From Bacteroidales bacterium (GTDB taxonomy: Bacteria > Bacteroidota > Bacteroidia > Bacteroidales > ML635J-15): a DNA stretch of 14,757 nt. Position numbers and translations under genes: made by a program. A model generated the notes under the pieces. That model was given only the letters and a program-made list of their open reading frames with translations. It did not search any database and had not been told where the DNA came from. Positions 7,565 to 14,757 of this stretch are shown piece after piece. The stretch covers positions 1-14,757 of the forward strand of contig JAQVGK010000022.1 of assembly GCA_028696755.1 (NCBI GenBank), read 5' to 3'. Position 1 is the first letter of the stretch. Each line of letters starts with the position of its first letter.

Positions 7565-9535
7565 ATGAAAAAGAATACTTTGTTTATGTTGATGATTCTT
7601 GCAGGAGTAATACTTGTAAGCTCATGTAAAAAAGAAGTATCCAATACCACTGGCTGGAACTATGGTGATCCTAATTTTGGTGGATTCGAAAACCACCCTG
7701 GTTATGAACAGGAAACTGGTCCCGGATTAGTATTTATCGAAGGCGGTTCGTTTGCAATGGGTCGCGTTGAGCAGGATGTTATGTACGATTGGAACAATAT
7801 TCCACGAAGAGTTACTGTTTCGTCATTCTATATGGATGAAACCGAAATCAGAAATCTCGACTATCGCGAGTATTTGTACTGGTTGTCGTATGTCTATGCA
7901 TCAGATTACAGATTCTTGTATCGCCAGGCTTTACCTGATACTTTGGTATGGAGACAGCGTTTAGCATACAACGAGCCAATGGTTGAGCTATACCTTCGCC
8001 ACCCTGCATACGAAGAGTATCCTGTTGTTGGTGTTAGCTGGGTGCAGGCAACAAAATATTGCGAATGGCGAACCGACCGCGTTAACGAGCTTATCTTATT
8101 AAGAGAAGGTATCATTGACAAATATGTTGCTCCTCAAGATCAGGCTAAACATTTCAACCTAGATTCATATCTGATTTATGCAGAGAACCTCGACCTTTCT
8201 ATTGATGAAACTGGAAAAGGTCCAGACGGTAAAGTACAAAATCTTTATGTTGACCCTGCAGTTCTTAAAGCTGGTCGTAAAGGTGGTAATGTAAATACTG
8301 GTGACGACAGACGTTGGGTTCGCATGGACGATGGTATTTTCCTCCCACGTTACCGACTCCCCACCGAAGCTGAATGGGAATTTGCAGCACTTGCTCACAT
8401 TGGCAACCACTACAAAGAAAGAATCTACGAAAGAAGATTATATCCATGGAACGGTCATTATATTAGAAACGATGATCGTGGCGAAGAAAGAGGTTTGATG
8501 ATGGCCAACTCGATGAGAGGTCGTGGCGACAACATGGGGGTTGCTGGTGCTCTTAACGATAAAGCCGACATTGCTGGTCCTGTTAGATCTTACTGGCCAA
8601 ACGAATATGGATTATACTGTATGGCAGGTAATGTTAACGAATGGGTAATGGATGTTTACAGAGATCTCACTTTCGAGGATATGGAAGAATTCAGACCTTT
8701 TAGAGGGAATGTTTACACCGATTATCAATTACTAATTGACCCAAGAACTGGTGACGTTGAACTTACTCCAGAAGCTGAAAACTATTTCGATTATTCTGGT
8801 AAAATCTTAAGAAAACCTGTTCGCGACGAAGCTTGCTTTAGCCGTGAGAACTATACTACTGCCGATAACAGAAACTTCCTTGATGGTGACCTTGAGTCGT
8901 TAATCCCAGTTGGAAGTTCAGAAGAATACTGGACTAAAACCGAAAGATTTGAAGCTGAATCAAATGCAACACGCGTTTACGATCCAGTTGACAGCACACT
9001 TACAGTCGAATCTGTTGCTCAGATTTATCCTGGTGCTACACTTATGTCGGGCGGAAACGAAATCTTATTACCAAACGGTATTAAAGTTGATTTAGTAAAC
9101 AGAACTTATATTTTACCAACTGGACACGAAAAAACTGCTGAAGGTACTATTATGATGCCAGACGGATCGACAGTATTGCCTGGCGGAGAATTACAACTTG
9201 CTGATGGTAGTATTATCTATCCAGATATGTTCTTCAAAAGAAAAACCCCAAGTATGTATAAAGAAGGTGAATGGGGTGAGTTTGGAGAATGGGGATTTGG
9301 TCAGTTCGATCCAAGCAATCCAAAATTAAACAAAGGTAATGGACAGAGAAATATGTCTATGTCAACACTAGTTACCGATCGTGCCAGAGTATTTAAAGGT
9401 GGTTCATGGAAAGACCGTGCTTATTGGATGGTTCCTGGAACACGCCGTTTCCTCGACGAAAAACTCGCCCGTGCCGATCTGGGATTCAGATGTGCAATGG
9501 ACAGAGTTGGCTCTCCTGTTCAATCTACTAAATAA
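7565..9535 (+). CDS. gldJ: Gliding motility/T9SS lipoprotein GldJ
   Basis: GldJ is a lipoprotein with a formylglycine-generating-enzyme (SUMF1/FGE-sulfatase) fold. In flavobacteria it is required for gliding and stabilises GldK and the T9SS. The 656-residue product has a lipoprotein signal peptide with lipobox VSSC (Cys21). The FGE-like domain starts at GPGLVFIEGGSFAMG (52 onward) and contains DETEIRNLDYREYL, LPDTLVWRQRL-YNE and YPVVGVSWVQA. It also has LPTEAEWEFAA and YGLYCMAGNVNEWVMDVYR, and ends with VFKGGSWKDRAYW and DLGFRCAMDRVGS. The pairing of the LPDTLVWR and LRHPAYEEYPVVGVSW segments distinguishes GldJ from GldK/PorK. Residues about 489-554 form an unusual block of LP-x-G-like repeats not typical of the flavobacterial GldJ I remember, which is also shorter (~560 residues). 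Position beside porU and porV and upstream of murF agrees with the assignment. Enzymatic activity is unlikely; the fold is structural here. Confidence 0.93.
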   Translation: MKKNTLFMLMILAGVILVSSCKKEVSNTTGWNYGDPNFGGFENHPGYEQETGPGLVFIEGGSFAMGRVEQDVMYDWNNIPRRVTVSSFYMDETEIRNLDYREYLYWLSYVYASDYRFLYRQALPDTLVWRQRLAYNEPMVELYLRHPAYEEYPVVGVSWVQATKYCEWRTDRVNELILLREGIIDKYVAPQDQAKHFNLDSYLIYAENLDLSIDETGKGPDGKVQNLYVDPAVLKAGRKGGNVNTGDDRRWVRMDDGIFLPRYRLPTEAEWEFAALAHIGNHYKERIYERRLYPWNGHYIRNDDRGEERGLMMANSMRGRGDNMGVAGALNDKADIAGPVRSYWPNEYGLYCMAGNVNEWVMDVYRDLTFEDMEEFRPFRGNVYTDYQLLIDPRTGDVELTPEAENYFDYSGKILRKPVRDEACFSRENYTTADNRNFLDGDLESLIPVGSSEEYWTKTERFEAESNATRVYDPVDSTLTVESVAQIYPGATLMSGGNEILLPNGIKVDLVNRTYILPTGHEKTAEGTIMMPDGSTVLPGGELQLADGSIIYPDMFFKRKTPSMYKEGEWGEFGEWGFGQFDPSNPKLNKGNGQRNMSMSTLVTDRARVFKGGSWKDRAYWMVPGTRRFLDEKLARADLGFRCAMDRVGSPVQSTK

Positions 9536-9556
9536 TTAGATAAAAACTTAAAATTA

Positions 9557-9587
9557 CAAAACCCCTTCTATGGGGTTTTGCTTTTTT
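9557..9587 (+). terminator. Intrinsic terminator after gldJ, abutting the murF start
   Basis: A perfect 9-bp stem, CAAAACCCC (9557-9565) with GGGGTTTTG (9572-9580), closes a 6-nt loop and is followed by C and six T (9582-9587). It lies 21 bases after the gldJ stop. The last T is immediately before the murF ATG at 9588, so the same hairpin occupies the space where a ribosome would bind on any read-through transcript. No separate murF promoter is visible between stem and start. Confidence 0.85.
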
Positions 9588-10880
9588 ATGACAATAACCG
9601 AGAAATTATATCAGATTTTCAAATCCTGTCGCAGTGTTAATACCGACAGTAGAATTGTTCAGCCCGATTCTATATTTTTTGCTCTAAAGGGTGAAAATTT
9701 CGACGGAAATAAATTTGTCGAAGATGCTGTTCGTAACGGTTGCAGGGCTGCAGTAACATCAGATAAGCGACTTGCCGATGATGAAAAAATATTTTATGTG
9801 CCCGACACTCTTAAGGAGTTGCAGAATTTAGCGAATTTTCACCGTCGTAAATTAGGAATTCCAATTATTGCGATTACAGGCACCAATGGAAAAACAACTA
9901 CTAAAGAACTAGTTTCGGCGGTACTGGCAAAAAAAGTCAGAGTGTCATATACTAGCGGAAATAAAAACAATCATATTGGTGTACCTCTCACATTACTGGC
10001 AATGAATCATACAGTTGATTTAGGTGTTGTCGAAATGGGTGCTAATCATATTGGCGATATCAAAGAACTTTGCGAAATTGCCGAGCCTGATTATGGATTA
10101 ATTACAAATATTGGAAAAGCTCATCTCGAAGGCTTTGGTTCTTTAGATGGAGTAAAGAAAACCAAAGGCGAACTGTACGACTATCTAAAAAAGAAAAACG
10201 GAGTTATTTTCAGCAATGATGATAATCCGATCCTGAAAGAAATCCTTGGTAAGTATTCATCAGTCACCTATGGCTCGGGCGAAGGAGTTTACTGCCGTGG
10301 TATTTATAGCGAAATTGCTCTGCAGGCCGCCGTAAAATGGTCGTGTGGAAGCGAATCGGGGTTAGCAAAATCAAATCTTATCGGCGCATATAATTATGAA
10401 AATCTGCTGGCGGCAATAACAATAGGCTCGTACTTTAATGTTCCAGGAACAGCAATTGATGCAGCAATATCATGTTACTTCCCAAGAAATAACAGATCGC
10501 AACTTGTTAAAACAAGTAGAAACTCACTGATTTTGGATTTCTATAATGCAAATCCAACAAGTATGGAAGCTGCAATAAATAATTTTGACAAGATTAATGA
10601 TAAAAACAAAAGTCTTATTTTAGGCGATATGCTTGAATTAGGTGACGATGCTGAAATAGAACATAAAAGAGTATTGGATCTTGCCGAAGAAAAGAATTTT
10701 AAAAAAGTTTTTCTCGTGGGAAGTCATTTCTGGAATTTTAGAAACAACTATGAGTTTAATTTCTTTAAAACTGTTGAAGAACTTGCTGCATATATCGTAA
10801 AACATCCAGAAACTGGAAAGTTCTTTTTAATTAAAGGTTCACGAGGTATCAGACTAGAGAAGTGCACAGATTATCTCTGA
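9588..10880 (+). CDS. murF: UDP-MurNAc-tripeptide--D-alanyl-D-alanine ligase
   Basis: MurF adds the dipeptide D-Ala-D-Ala to UDP-MurNAc-tripeptide using ATP, the last cytoplasmic step in making the peptidoglycan precursor. The ATG at 9588 gives 430 residues, normal for the family in Bacteroidota. Motifs in order: N-terminal uridine-binding region with TDSR and FFALKGENFDGNKF, the Mur ligase P-loop GTNGKTTT (98-105), TSGNKNNHIGVPLTLL, VVEMGANHIGDI, TNIGKAHLEGFGS with the KTKGEL segment, and the C-terminal domain with NNRSQ and DFYNANPTSMEAA. An in-frame ATG at 9570 would add MGFCFF, but it sits in the loop of the terminator hairpin and has no family support. The gene ends in a 10-bp tail-to-tail overlap with the convergent methyltransferase. 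Confidence 0.96.
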   Translation: MTITEKLYQIFKSCRSVNTDSRIVQPDSIFFALKGENFDGNKFVEDAVRNGCRAAVTSDKRLADDEKIFYVPDTLKELQNLANFHRRKLGIPIIAITGTNGKTTTKELVSAVLAKKVRVSYTSGNKNNHIGVPLTLLAMNHTVDLGVVEMGANHIGDIKELCEIAEPDYGLITNIGKAHLEGFGSLDGVKKTKGELYDYLKKKNGVIFSNDDNPILKEILGKYSSVTYGSGEGVYCRGIYSEIALQAAVKWSCGSESGLAKSNLIGAYNYENLLAAITIGSYFNVPGTAIDAAISCYFPRNNRSQLVKTSRNSLILDFYNANPTSMEAAINNFDKINDKNKSLILGDMLELGDDAEIEHKRVLDLAEEKNFKKVFLVGSHFWNFRNNYEFNFFKTVEELAAYIVKHPETGKFFLIKGSRGIRLEKCTDYL

Positions 10881-12022
10881 TACAAATCTTTTTTACTTCC
10901 CTTATAAATACTGAATTTGTTCAATCGGCACTCTAACTGTCCGTTGAAAAGTACAAATCTTTTATCGGGTTTCATACCTATTAATTTTAGGGCCGACATT
11001 TCCGAAGAAATAATCCAAGCAGTAAAACCAGCATAATCGAACTTAAGCTTATCGCCCAATGATTTATAAAACTTATTAAGATCATCTTCCTGCAATCTTC
11101 TGCCATAAGGAGGATTTGTGATTATTATACCATCTTCGGCTGGAGGCTGAGACTCGAAAAAATCAATCGCCGAAACCTTTATGTTATTATCAAGGCTTAA
11201 TTTAGCCAAATTGCTCCGACATAATTGAACGTTTGCAAAATCGATATCCGAACCACAAATTAATGCTTCGGGAGAAACAATCCGATCCTTTGCTTCTTTA
11301 ACTGTCTTATCCCACAGTTCGACATTATAATTCTTCCAGTTTGTAAAGCAAAAATCGTCACGATACAACCCTGCTGGTATATTTGCAGCGTACATGTAAG
11401 CCTCTGTTAGAAAAGTTCCACTACCACACATTGGATCATATAAACATTGTTTTTTATCCCATCCCGATAGCTGTATAATTCCGGCAGCCAATACTTCGTT
11501 TATCGGTGCCTCTCCTATTTCCTTGTCAAACCCACGAATATAAAGAGGTTTTCCGGTACTGTCGAGATAAATGCTACAAACATCATCCATCAAATGCACA
11601 TTGATTTTTATGTCAGGGTTCTTTACATCAACATCTGGACGATTTCCAGTTTTATCACGAAAGTAATCAACAACAGCATCCTTAGTTTTTTGAGCAATAA
11701 ACAATGTATGATTAAGCTGCTTTGAGTTTGTTACAGCATTAACGGAAATAGATTTCGAACAATCAAAATATTCGTCCCACCTAATACCCTTCACAAAGCT
11801 GTAAAGCTGATCCTGATTTGTGACTTTCCCGATTTTTACACCAGCAAGAACACTTAAAGCAGTACGCAAATGAAGGTTGCATTTATAAATATCAGCCAGA
11901 CTTCCATTAAACTGAACTGCCCTATTTAATACTTCGACATCACCTATTCCCAGCTGTTCCAATTCATGTACTAGCAAATTTTCGAGACCAAAAAGGGTCT
12001 TAATAACAATTTTATATTGCAT
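10871..12022 (-). CDS. THUMP-domain class I RNA methyltransferase (RlmL N-terminal type, COG0116)
   Basis: This family methylates N2 of guanosine in RNA; the Escherichia coli RlmL N-terminal half makes m2G2445 in 23S rRNA. The 383-residue product has an N-terminal ferredoxin-like/THUMP region (about 1-155; FGLENLLVHELEQLG, NRAVQF, LFIAQKTKDAVVDYFRD, DVDVKNPDIKINVHL) for RNA binding. A Rossmann-type methyltransferase domain follows, with the SAM-binding motif DPMCGSGTFL from Asp196, GSDID, and the catalytic NPPYG at 303-307. It lacks the C-terminal RlmK half found in the fused enterobacterial protein, as is usual outside gamma-proteobacteria. The ATG at 12022 agrees with family starts. Its start is 14 bases after the broken lipoprotein gene, so the two were probably one transcript. 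The exact modified base in this organism is inferred from homology only. Confidence 0.93.
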   Translation of the reverse strand: MQYKIVIKTLFGLENLLVHELEQLGIGDVEVLNRAVQFNGSLADIYKCNLHLRTALSVLAGVKIGKVTNQDQLYSFVKGIRWDEYFDCSKSISVNAVTNSKQLNHTLFIAQKTKDAVVDYFRDKTGNRPDVDVKNPDIKINVHLMDDVCSIYLDSTGKPLYIRGFDKEIGEAPINEVLAAGIIQLSGWDKKQCLYDPMCGSGTFLTEAYMYAANIPAGLYRDDFCFTNWKNYNVELWDKTVKEAKDRIVSPEALICGSDIDFANVQLCRSNLAKLSLDNNIKVSAIDFFESQPPAEDGIIITNPPYGRRLQEDDLNKFYKSLGDKLKFDYAGFTAWIISSEMSALKLIGMKPDKRFVLFNGQLECRLNKFSIYKGSKKDLYQR

Positions 12023-12036
12023 TTCGTTTTATTTAA

Positions 12037-12667
12037 TTATTTCATTTCCTTACCAATCACCGATGACGTTTTTGCAGCTACTCTTCGTGCGCATTTCTCA
12101 GCCAGATCTTTAAAGACATCAGGGCTTAATTCGTGATATGTGTATACGGAATTATCTTTATTTGTTCCAAAAAGTATCTGAAAAAATGTTCGATTGTTAT
12201 TAACTTCTTCTTCTTTAGAAACAATAATTGTCTTATCTTTTAAATGATGCCATCCTGATGATCCTGCTTTATGTACCGAAAAATTACTTATAAAATCACA
12301 TTCTGCAAGATAATAAACCTCAGGAGTAGAAGAGGTTGAATCGGAGTAAACCTCTTCAACTTCAAATGATTCACGAATTGTAACTCTATTAAAGCTTAAT
12401 TTATAATAATACGCTGTATTTGCTGGCACCGTATATACAGGTACCATATTATATGACTGCATAGAGTTTTCCAACTCAGAAAAATAAACCCTACTATATT
12501 CATCCAAATCATAGTTTAAAATATACTTATCACCCTCAGCAATAACAGATATTATCAACACCTTCAATATAAACATAGGCAGGCTTTTCGAGATAATGAC
12601 CCACGGCACACGAAATCAGAAGACAGCTTACTAGTGCGACAACTGTAAGATTTAAAATCCTTTTCAT
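12037..12667 (-). pseudogene. Small lipoprotein gene broken by a frameshift
   Basis: The first part starts at the ATG at 12667 and gives MKRILNLTVVALVSC plus LLISC, a lipoprotein signal with Cys20 in the lipobox, then AVGHYLEKPAYVYIEGVDN before a TGA at 12538-12536. The continuing protein is in the +1 frame (ISVIAEGDKYILNYDL ... SSVIGKEMK) and ends in TAA at 12037. Removing one base around 12548-12556 would join them (EGVD-ISVIAEGDKY) into a protein of about 209 residues. The second part alone has no signal peptide and begins with unconvincing out-of-frame sequence, so two independent genes are unlikely. I do not recognise the family; it appears to be a membrane-anchored periplasmic protein. 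The break may be a true mutation, a sequencing or assembly error, or less likely programmed frameshifting. Confidence 0.75.
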
Positions 12668-12686
12668 AGCGAAATTACATTTTAGA

Positions 12687-12694
12687 CAAAAATA
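12687..12694 (-). promoter_or_regulatory. Possible -7 element for the lipoprotein gene
   Basis: On the minus strand TATTTTTG fits TAnnTTTG and lies 19 bases upstream of the ATG at 12667. No -33 TTG is found at the usual spacing, and the region is T-rich on this strand, so the match could be chance. Confidence 0.3.
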
Positions 12695-12757
12695 AGGAAA
12701 ATGTGTTAAAAGTGTAAAAATCTTTTGTTCAAAAAAAAAGTCAAACATAATTAAGTT

Positions 12758-12791
12758 TTTGTATTACATATTATTTATTTTATTAACTTTG
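12758..12791 (+). promoter_or_regulatory. Bacteroidota-type promoter of the large surface-protein gene
   Basis: TTTG (12758-12761) is followed after 22 bases by TAACTTTG (12784-12791), an exact TAnnTTTG -7 element. This is the best promoter match in the window. Transcription would start near 12797-12800, leaving a leader of about 100 bases before the ATG at 12899. Confidence 0.6.
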
Positions 12792-12799
12792 CACTTGAG

Positions 12800-12898
12800 G
12801 CATTGAAGAAGAGAAAAGGTTAAAGTATTTTTATATAAGCAAGAACTTCATTCTCTTCAGATACCAAAAGTTTAAAAGAGAAATAAAATAATACATCT
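12800..12898 (+). other. Leader of the surface-protein mRNA
   Basis: This is the roughly 100-base region between the proposed transcription start and the ATG at 12899. It can form an 8-bp stem, GAAGAGAA (12808-12815) with TTCTCTTC (12851-12858), around a 35-nt loop. No Shine-Dalgarno sequence, known riboswitch motif or small open frame stands out. The bases just before the start are A-rich, as is usual for translation initiation in Bacteroidota. Confidence 0.3.
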
Positions 12899-14757
12899 AT
12901 GAAAATTAAAGGAATTTTAATGGCAGCTATTGCTGTTATGATGCTGCAGCCTGTTTTATTTTCACAGACACTTTACAACAACGGTGTAGTAATCAAAGTT
13001 ACCAAAGGAGCTACACTTTATGTTGATGGTGTTGTACAAAATCAAACGGGGACAATTGATGTTGATAACGTATCGGGAAACAGTGTTTTAATTGCTGAAG
13101 ACGACTTTATCAACAATGCCACAGCTGGTGGTAGTGGTTATTATCGTATTTATGGAGATTGGGTAAACAACTCTGTTTTTAATGCGGGCACAGGAACTGT
13201 CTTTCTCGAAGGTGGAGCCCAATTACTCAGCGGAAGTGTTTCTACTACTTTCTACAACCTAACCTTAAACGGAAGTGGTCAAAAAACGCAGACAATAAAC
13301 CAGTACTGTAGTGGTATTTTAAATTTGAATGCTCTGGAACTCAGAACACAAACATTTGGATTCTTTGTTACAAATACTTCGTCTGCCGCGATAACTCATA
13401 CAACTGGTTTTGTATCAAGCCTTAATGGAGGATTTTTATCACGTGCAACGAACACAACCAACACATATTTATTCCCTGTTGGCTCGACGGTTGGTACAAC
13501 ACGATACAGACCTGTTGAAATGACACCTACTTCGGCAAATGCTTCGACTTTTACAGTACGCATGGCAAATGTTGATGCTACAACCGAAACTTTTGACCGT
13601 TCGTTATTACAAACTGGCATTTGTGAGGTTAATCCTTTGTTCTATCATCAAATTAACAGAACGGCTGGAACAGCAGCATCAGATATCAGTATTTTTTACG
13701 ATAATACCGCAGATGGTAGCTGGCAAGGCATTTCTAATTGGGGAACTGCGCCTAACCAGTGGAATATTGTTGCTGGTAGCTCAACAACTACAGGAGCGCC
13801 ATTGTACGAAGCCAGTGTTGCTGGGTGGAATACTTTTTCGAATATCCCATATGCACTTTATGTTAATGTACCCAATGTTTTAATTGGAGGGAATACTCCT
13901 GTTTGCGAAGGAAATGCATTAAATCTTACCGAATCGGGTGGCGATGCTGCTAGCTGGTCGTGGACTGGCCCTGACGGATTTACTTCAACTGATCAAAATC
14001 CTGTAATTTCTCCAGTAACAATTGATGCTAATGGACTATACACCGTTGTTATCGACGATGGTAATGGATGCACTAATACCGCATCAATAACCATTAAAGT
14101 TGACCCAGCAGTTGATGCAACAATTACTCTTGACGGTCCTTTCTGTGAAACTGAGGCTGCTGTTACCCTAGTTGCAGTTACTTCGGGCGGAACATGGAGC
14201 GGAACAGCTGTTAGTGGCGACACTTTTGATCCTGCAGCTGCTGGACCAGGTGATCATATTATTTCATATTCTGTAACACAAGGAGCTTGCTCCGATTCCG
14301 ATACCGAGACTTTCCATGTCGATGCTGATGTTAATGCTACAATCACCCCTATTGGTCCATTCTGCGATTACGATGGAGCTGTAGCGCTTACAGCAATAAC
14401 TCCTGGTGGAACATGGTCGGGAACTGGAGTTTCAGGAACAAATTTCTTCCCTGCTTTAGCAGGTCCTGGTGCACATCCCATAAATTATTCAATTGTAAAT
14501 GGAACTTGTTCCGATTCTGATAATATTACGGTTACGGTAAATGCTGCACCAGCTGCACCAATTTCTTCAACTGACTGTACAGGTGGTGTTGACCAAGGAA
14601 TTATAACAGTTACCTCACCAGTTGGTGCAAATTATGAATACTCTGTAGGTGGACCATTTCAAGCGGGGACATCATTCGGACCATTAATGAACGGAACATA
14701 CACTGTAACGGTAAATAATACAACTTCAGGTTGCACATCCTCGGGGGTATTGATAAA
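12899..14757 (+). CDS. Large secreted repeat-containing surface protein, 3' end outside the window
   Basis: One frame is open from the ATG at 12899 to the last base (619 codons plus two bases) with no stop. The product begins with a signal peptide (MKIKGILMAAIAVMMLQPV..., cleavage probably after LFS before Gln23). Residues 23 to about 321 form a beta-rich, Asn/Thr/Gly-rich region (GTVFLEGGAQLL, FYNLTLNGSGQ, YLFPVGS) of the kind found at the N-terminus of many Bacteroidota exported proteins. An Ig/PKD-like domain follows at about 322-400 (PVCEGNALNL, WSWTGPDGFTSTD, GLYTVVIDDGNGCT). Two tandem ~74-residue repeats follow at 401-474 and 475-547, sharing ATIT-GPFC, GGTWSGT-VSG and CSDSD. Another repeat type starts at about 548 (YEYSVGGPFQAGTSF, NGTYTVTV, CTSSG), resembling SprB-type repeats. 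Likely a T9SS cargo or adhesin; the diagnostic C-terminal domain is not in view. Apparent frames on either strand at 13396-14223 are shadows. Confidence 0.92.
   Translation, partial: MKIKGILMAAIAVMMLQPVLFSQTLYNNGVVIKVTKGATLYVDGVVQNQTGTIDVDNVSGNSVLIAEDDFINNATAGGSGYYRIYGDWVNNSVFNAGTGTVFLEGGAQLLSGSVSTTFYNLTLNGSGQKTQTINQYCSGILNLNALELRTQTFGFFVTNTSSAAITHTTGFVSSLNGGFLSRATNTTNTYLFPVGSTVGTTRYRPVEMTPTSANASTFTVRMANVDATTETFDRSLLQTGICEVNPLFYHQINRTAGTAASDISIFYDNTADGSWQGISNWGTAPNQWNIVAGSSTTTGAPLYEASVAGWNTFSNIPYALYVNVPNVLIGGNTPVCEGNALNLTESGGDAASWSWTGPDGFTSTDQNPVISPVTIDANGLYTVVIDDGNGCTNTASITIKVDPAVDATITLDGPFCETEAAVTLVAVTSGGTWSGTAVSGDTFDPAAAGPGDHIISYSVTQGACSDSDTETFHVDADVNATITPIGPFCDYDGAVALTAITPGGTWSGTGVSGTNFFPALAGPGAHPINYSIVNGTCSDSDNITVTVNAAPAAPISSTDCTGGVDQGIITVTSPVGANYEYSVGGPFQAGTSFGPLMNGTYTVTVNNTTSGCTSSGVLI

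Noticed and set aside
7752..9095. Several 60-80 codon frames on both strands inside gldJ
   Set aside because: They are out-of-frame shadows of gldJ with biased, low-sense composition.
12536..12545. Programmed frameshift of the prfB type at the TGC TGA in the lipoprotein gene
   Set aside because: There is no slippery CTTTGA-like site, no upstream Shine-Dalgarno spacing and no possible re-pairing of the P-site codon after a +1 shift; mutation or sequence error is simpler.
13396..14223. Minus-strand frames at 13396-13620 and 13993-14223 and a plus-strand frame at 13539-13883
   Set aside because: They are shadows of the long uninterrupted frame from 12899 to the window end, which has a signal peptide and recognisable repeats; the shadow proteins have no family features.

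Overview
The window reads as chromosomal DNA from a member of the Bacteroidota, probably a Bacteroidales/Marinilabiliales-type or related lineage. The DNA is AT-rich and there are no clear Shine-Dalgarno sites. Several upstream regions carry the TAnnTTTG -7 element typical of the phylum. Much of the gene content is type IX secretion system (T9SS) or gliding machinery, which is restricted to this phylum. I see no tRNA, rRNA, CRISPR array, transposase or phage gene.

Layout, left to right. (1) 1-246 is the 3' end of a plus-strand gene, possibly a gluzincin-type peptidase, closed by a hairpin terminator. (2) 2346-290 on the minus strand is a tight cluster porV-ispF-thioredoxin-like, with one base between the first two genes and an 8-bp overlap between the last two. 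(3) 2347-2575 is a spacer holding a 93-bp nested palindrome and a putative porV promoter. (4) 6385-2576 minus is porU, the T9SS sortase of the C25 (gingipain) fold. (5) Divergent from porU are a porP/sprF-family gene (about 6510-7505) and gldJ (7565-9535), both on the plus strand. (6) A strong hairpin terminator abuts the start codon of murF (9588-10880), which overlaps tail to tail with (7) a minus-strand THUMP-domain RNA methyltransferase of the RlmL type (12022-10871). (8) Upstream of the methyltransferase, in the same direction, is a small lipoprotein gene (12667-12037) whose frame is broken by a +1 shift. (9) From 12899 to the window end runs one uninterrupted plus-strand frame of more than 619 codons. 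It has a signal peptide, a beta-rich N-terminal region and Ig/PKD-like repeats. It is a large secreted surface protein and a plausible T9SS client; its end lies outside the window.

How they fit together. PorU and PorV form the outer-membrane attachment complex that cleaves the C-terminal domain from T9SS cargo and anchors it. GldJ is a periplasm-facing lipoprotein related to GldK/PorK and is required for gliding and T9SS stability in flavobacteria. PorP/SprF-family proteins are outer-membrane components or substrate-specific accessories of the same system. The exported repeat protein at the right end is the type of cargo the system handles. Housekeeping genes (ispF, murF, rRNA methyltransferase) are interleaved with these.

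Main items for a second look: the 93-bp cloverleaf-like palindrome between porU and porV; the frameshifted lipoprotein; the LP-x-G repeat block inserted in GldJ; the terminator hairpin placed directly against murF; and the unfinished repeat protein. I found no wholly new system. The locus is a recognisable T9SS locus with some local peculiarities.
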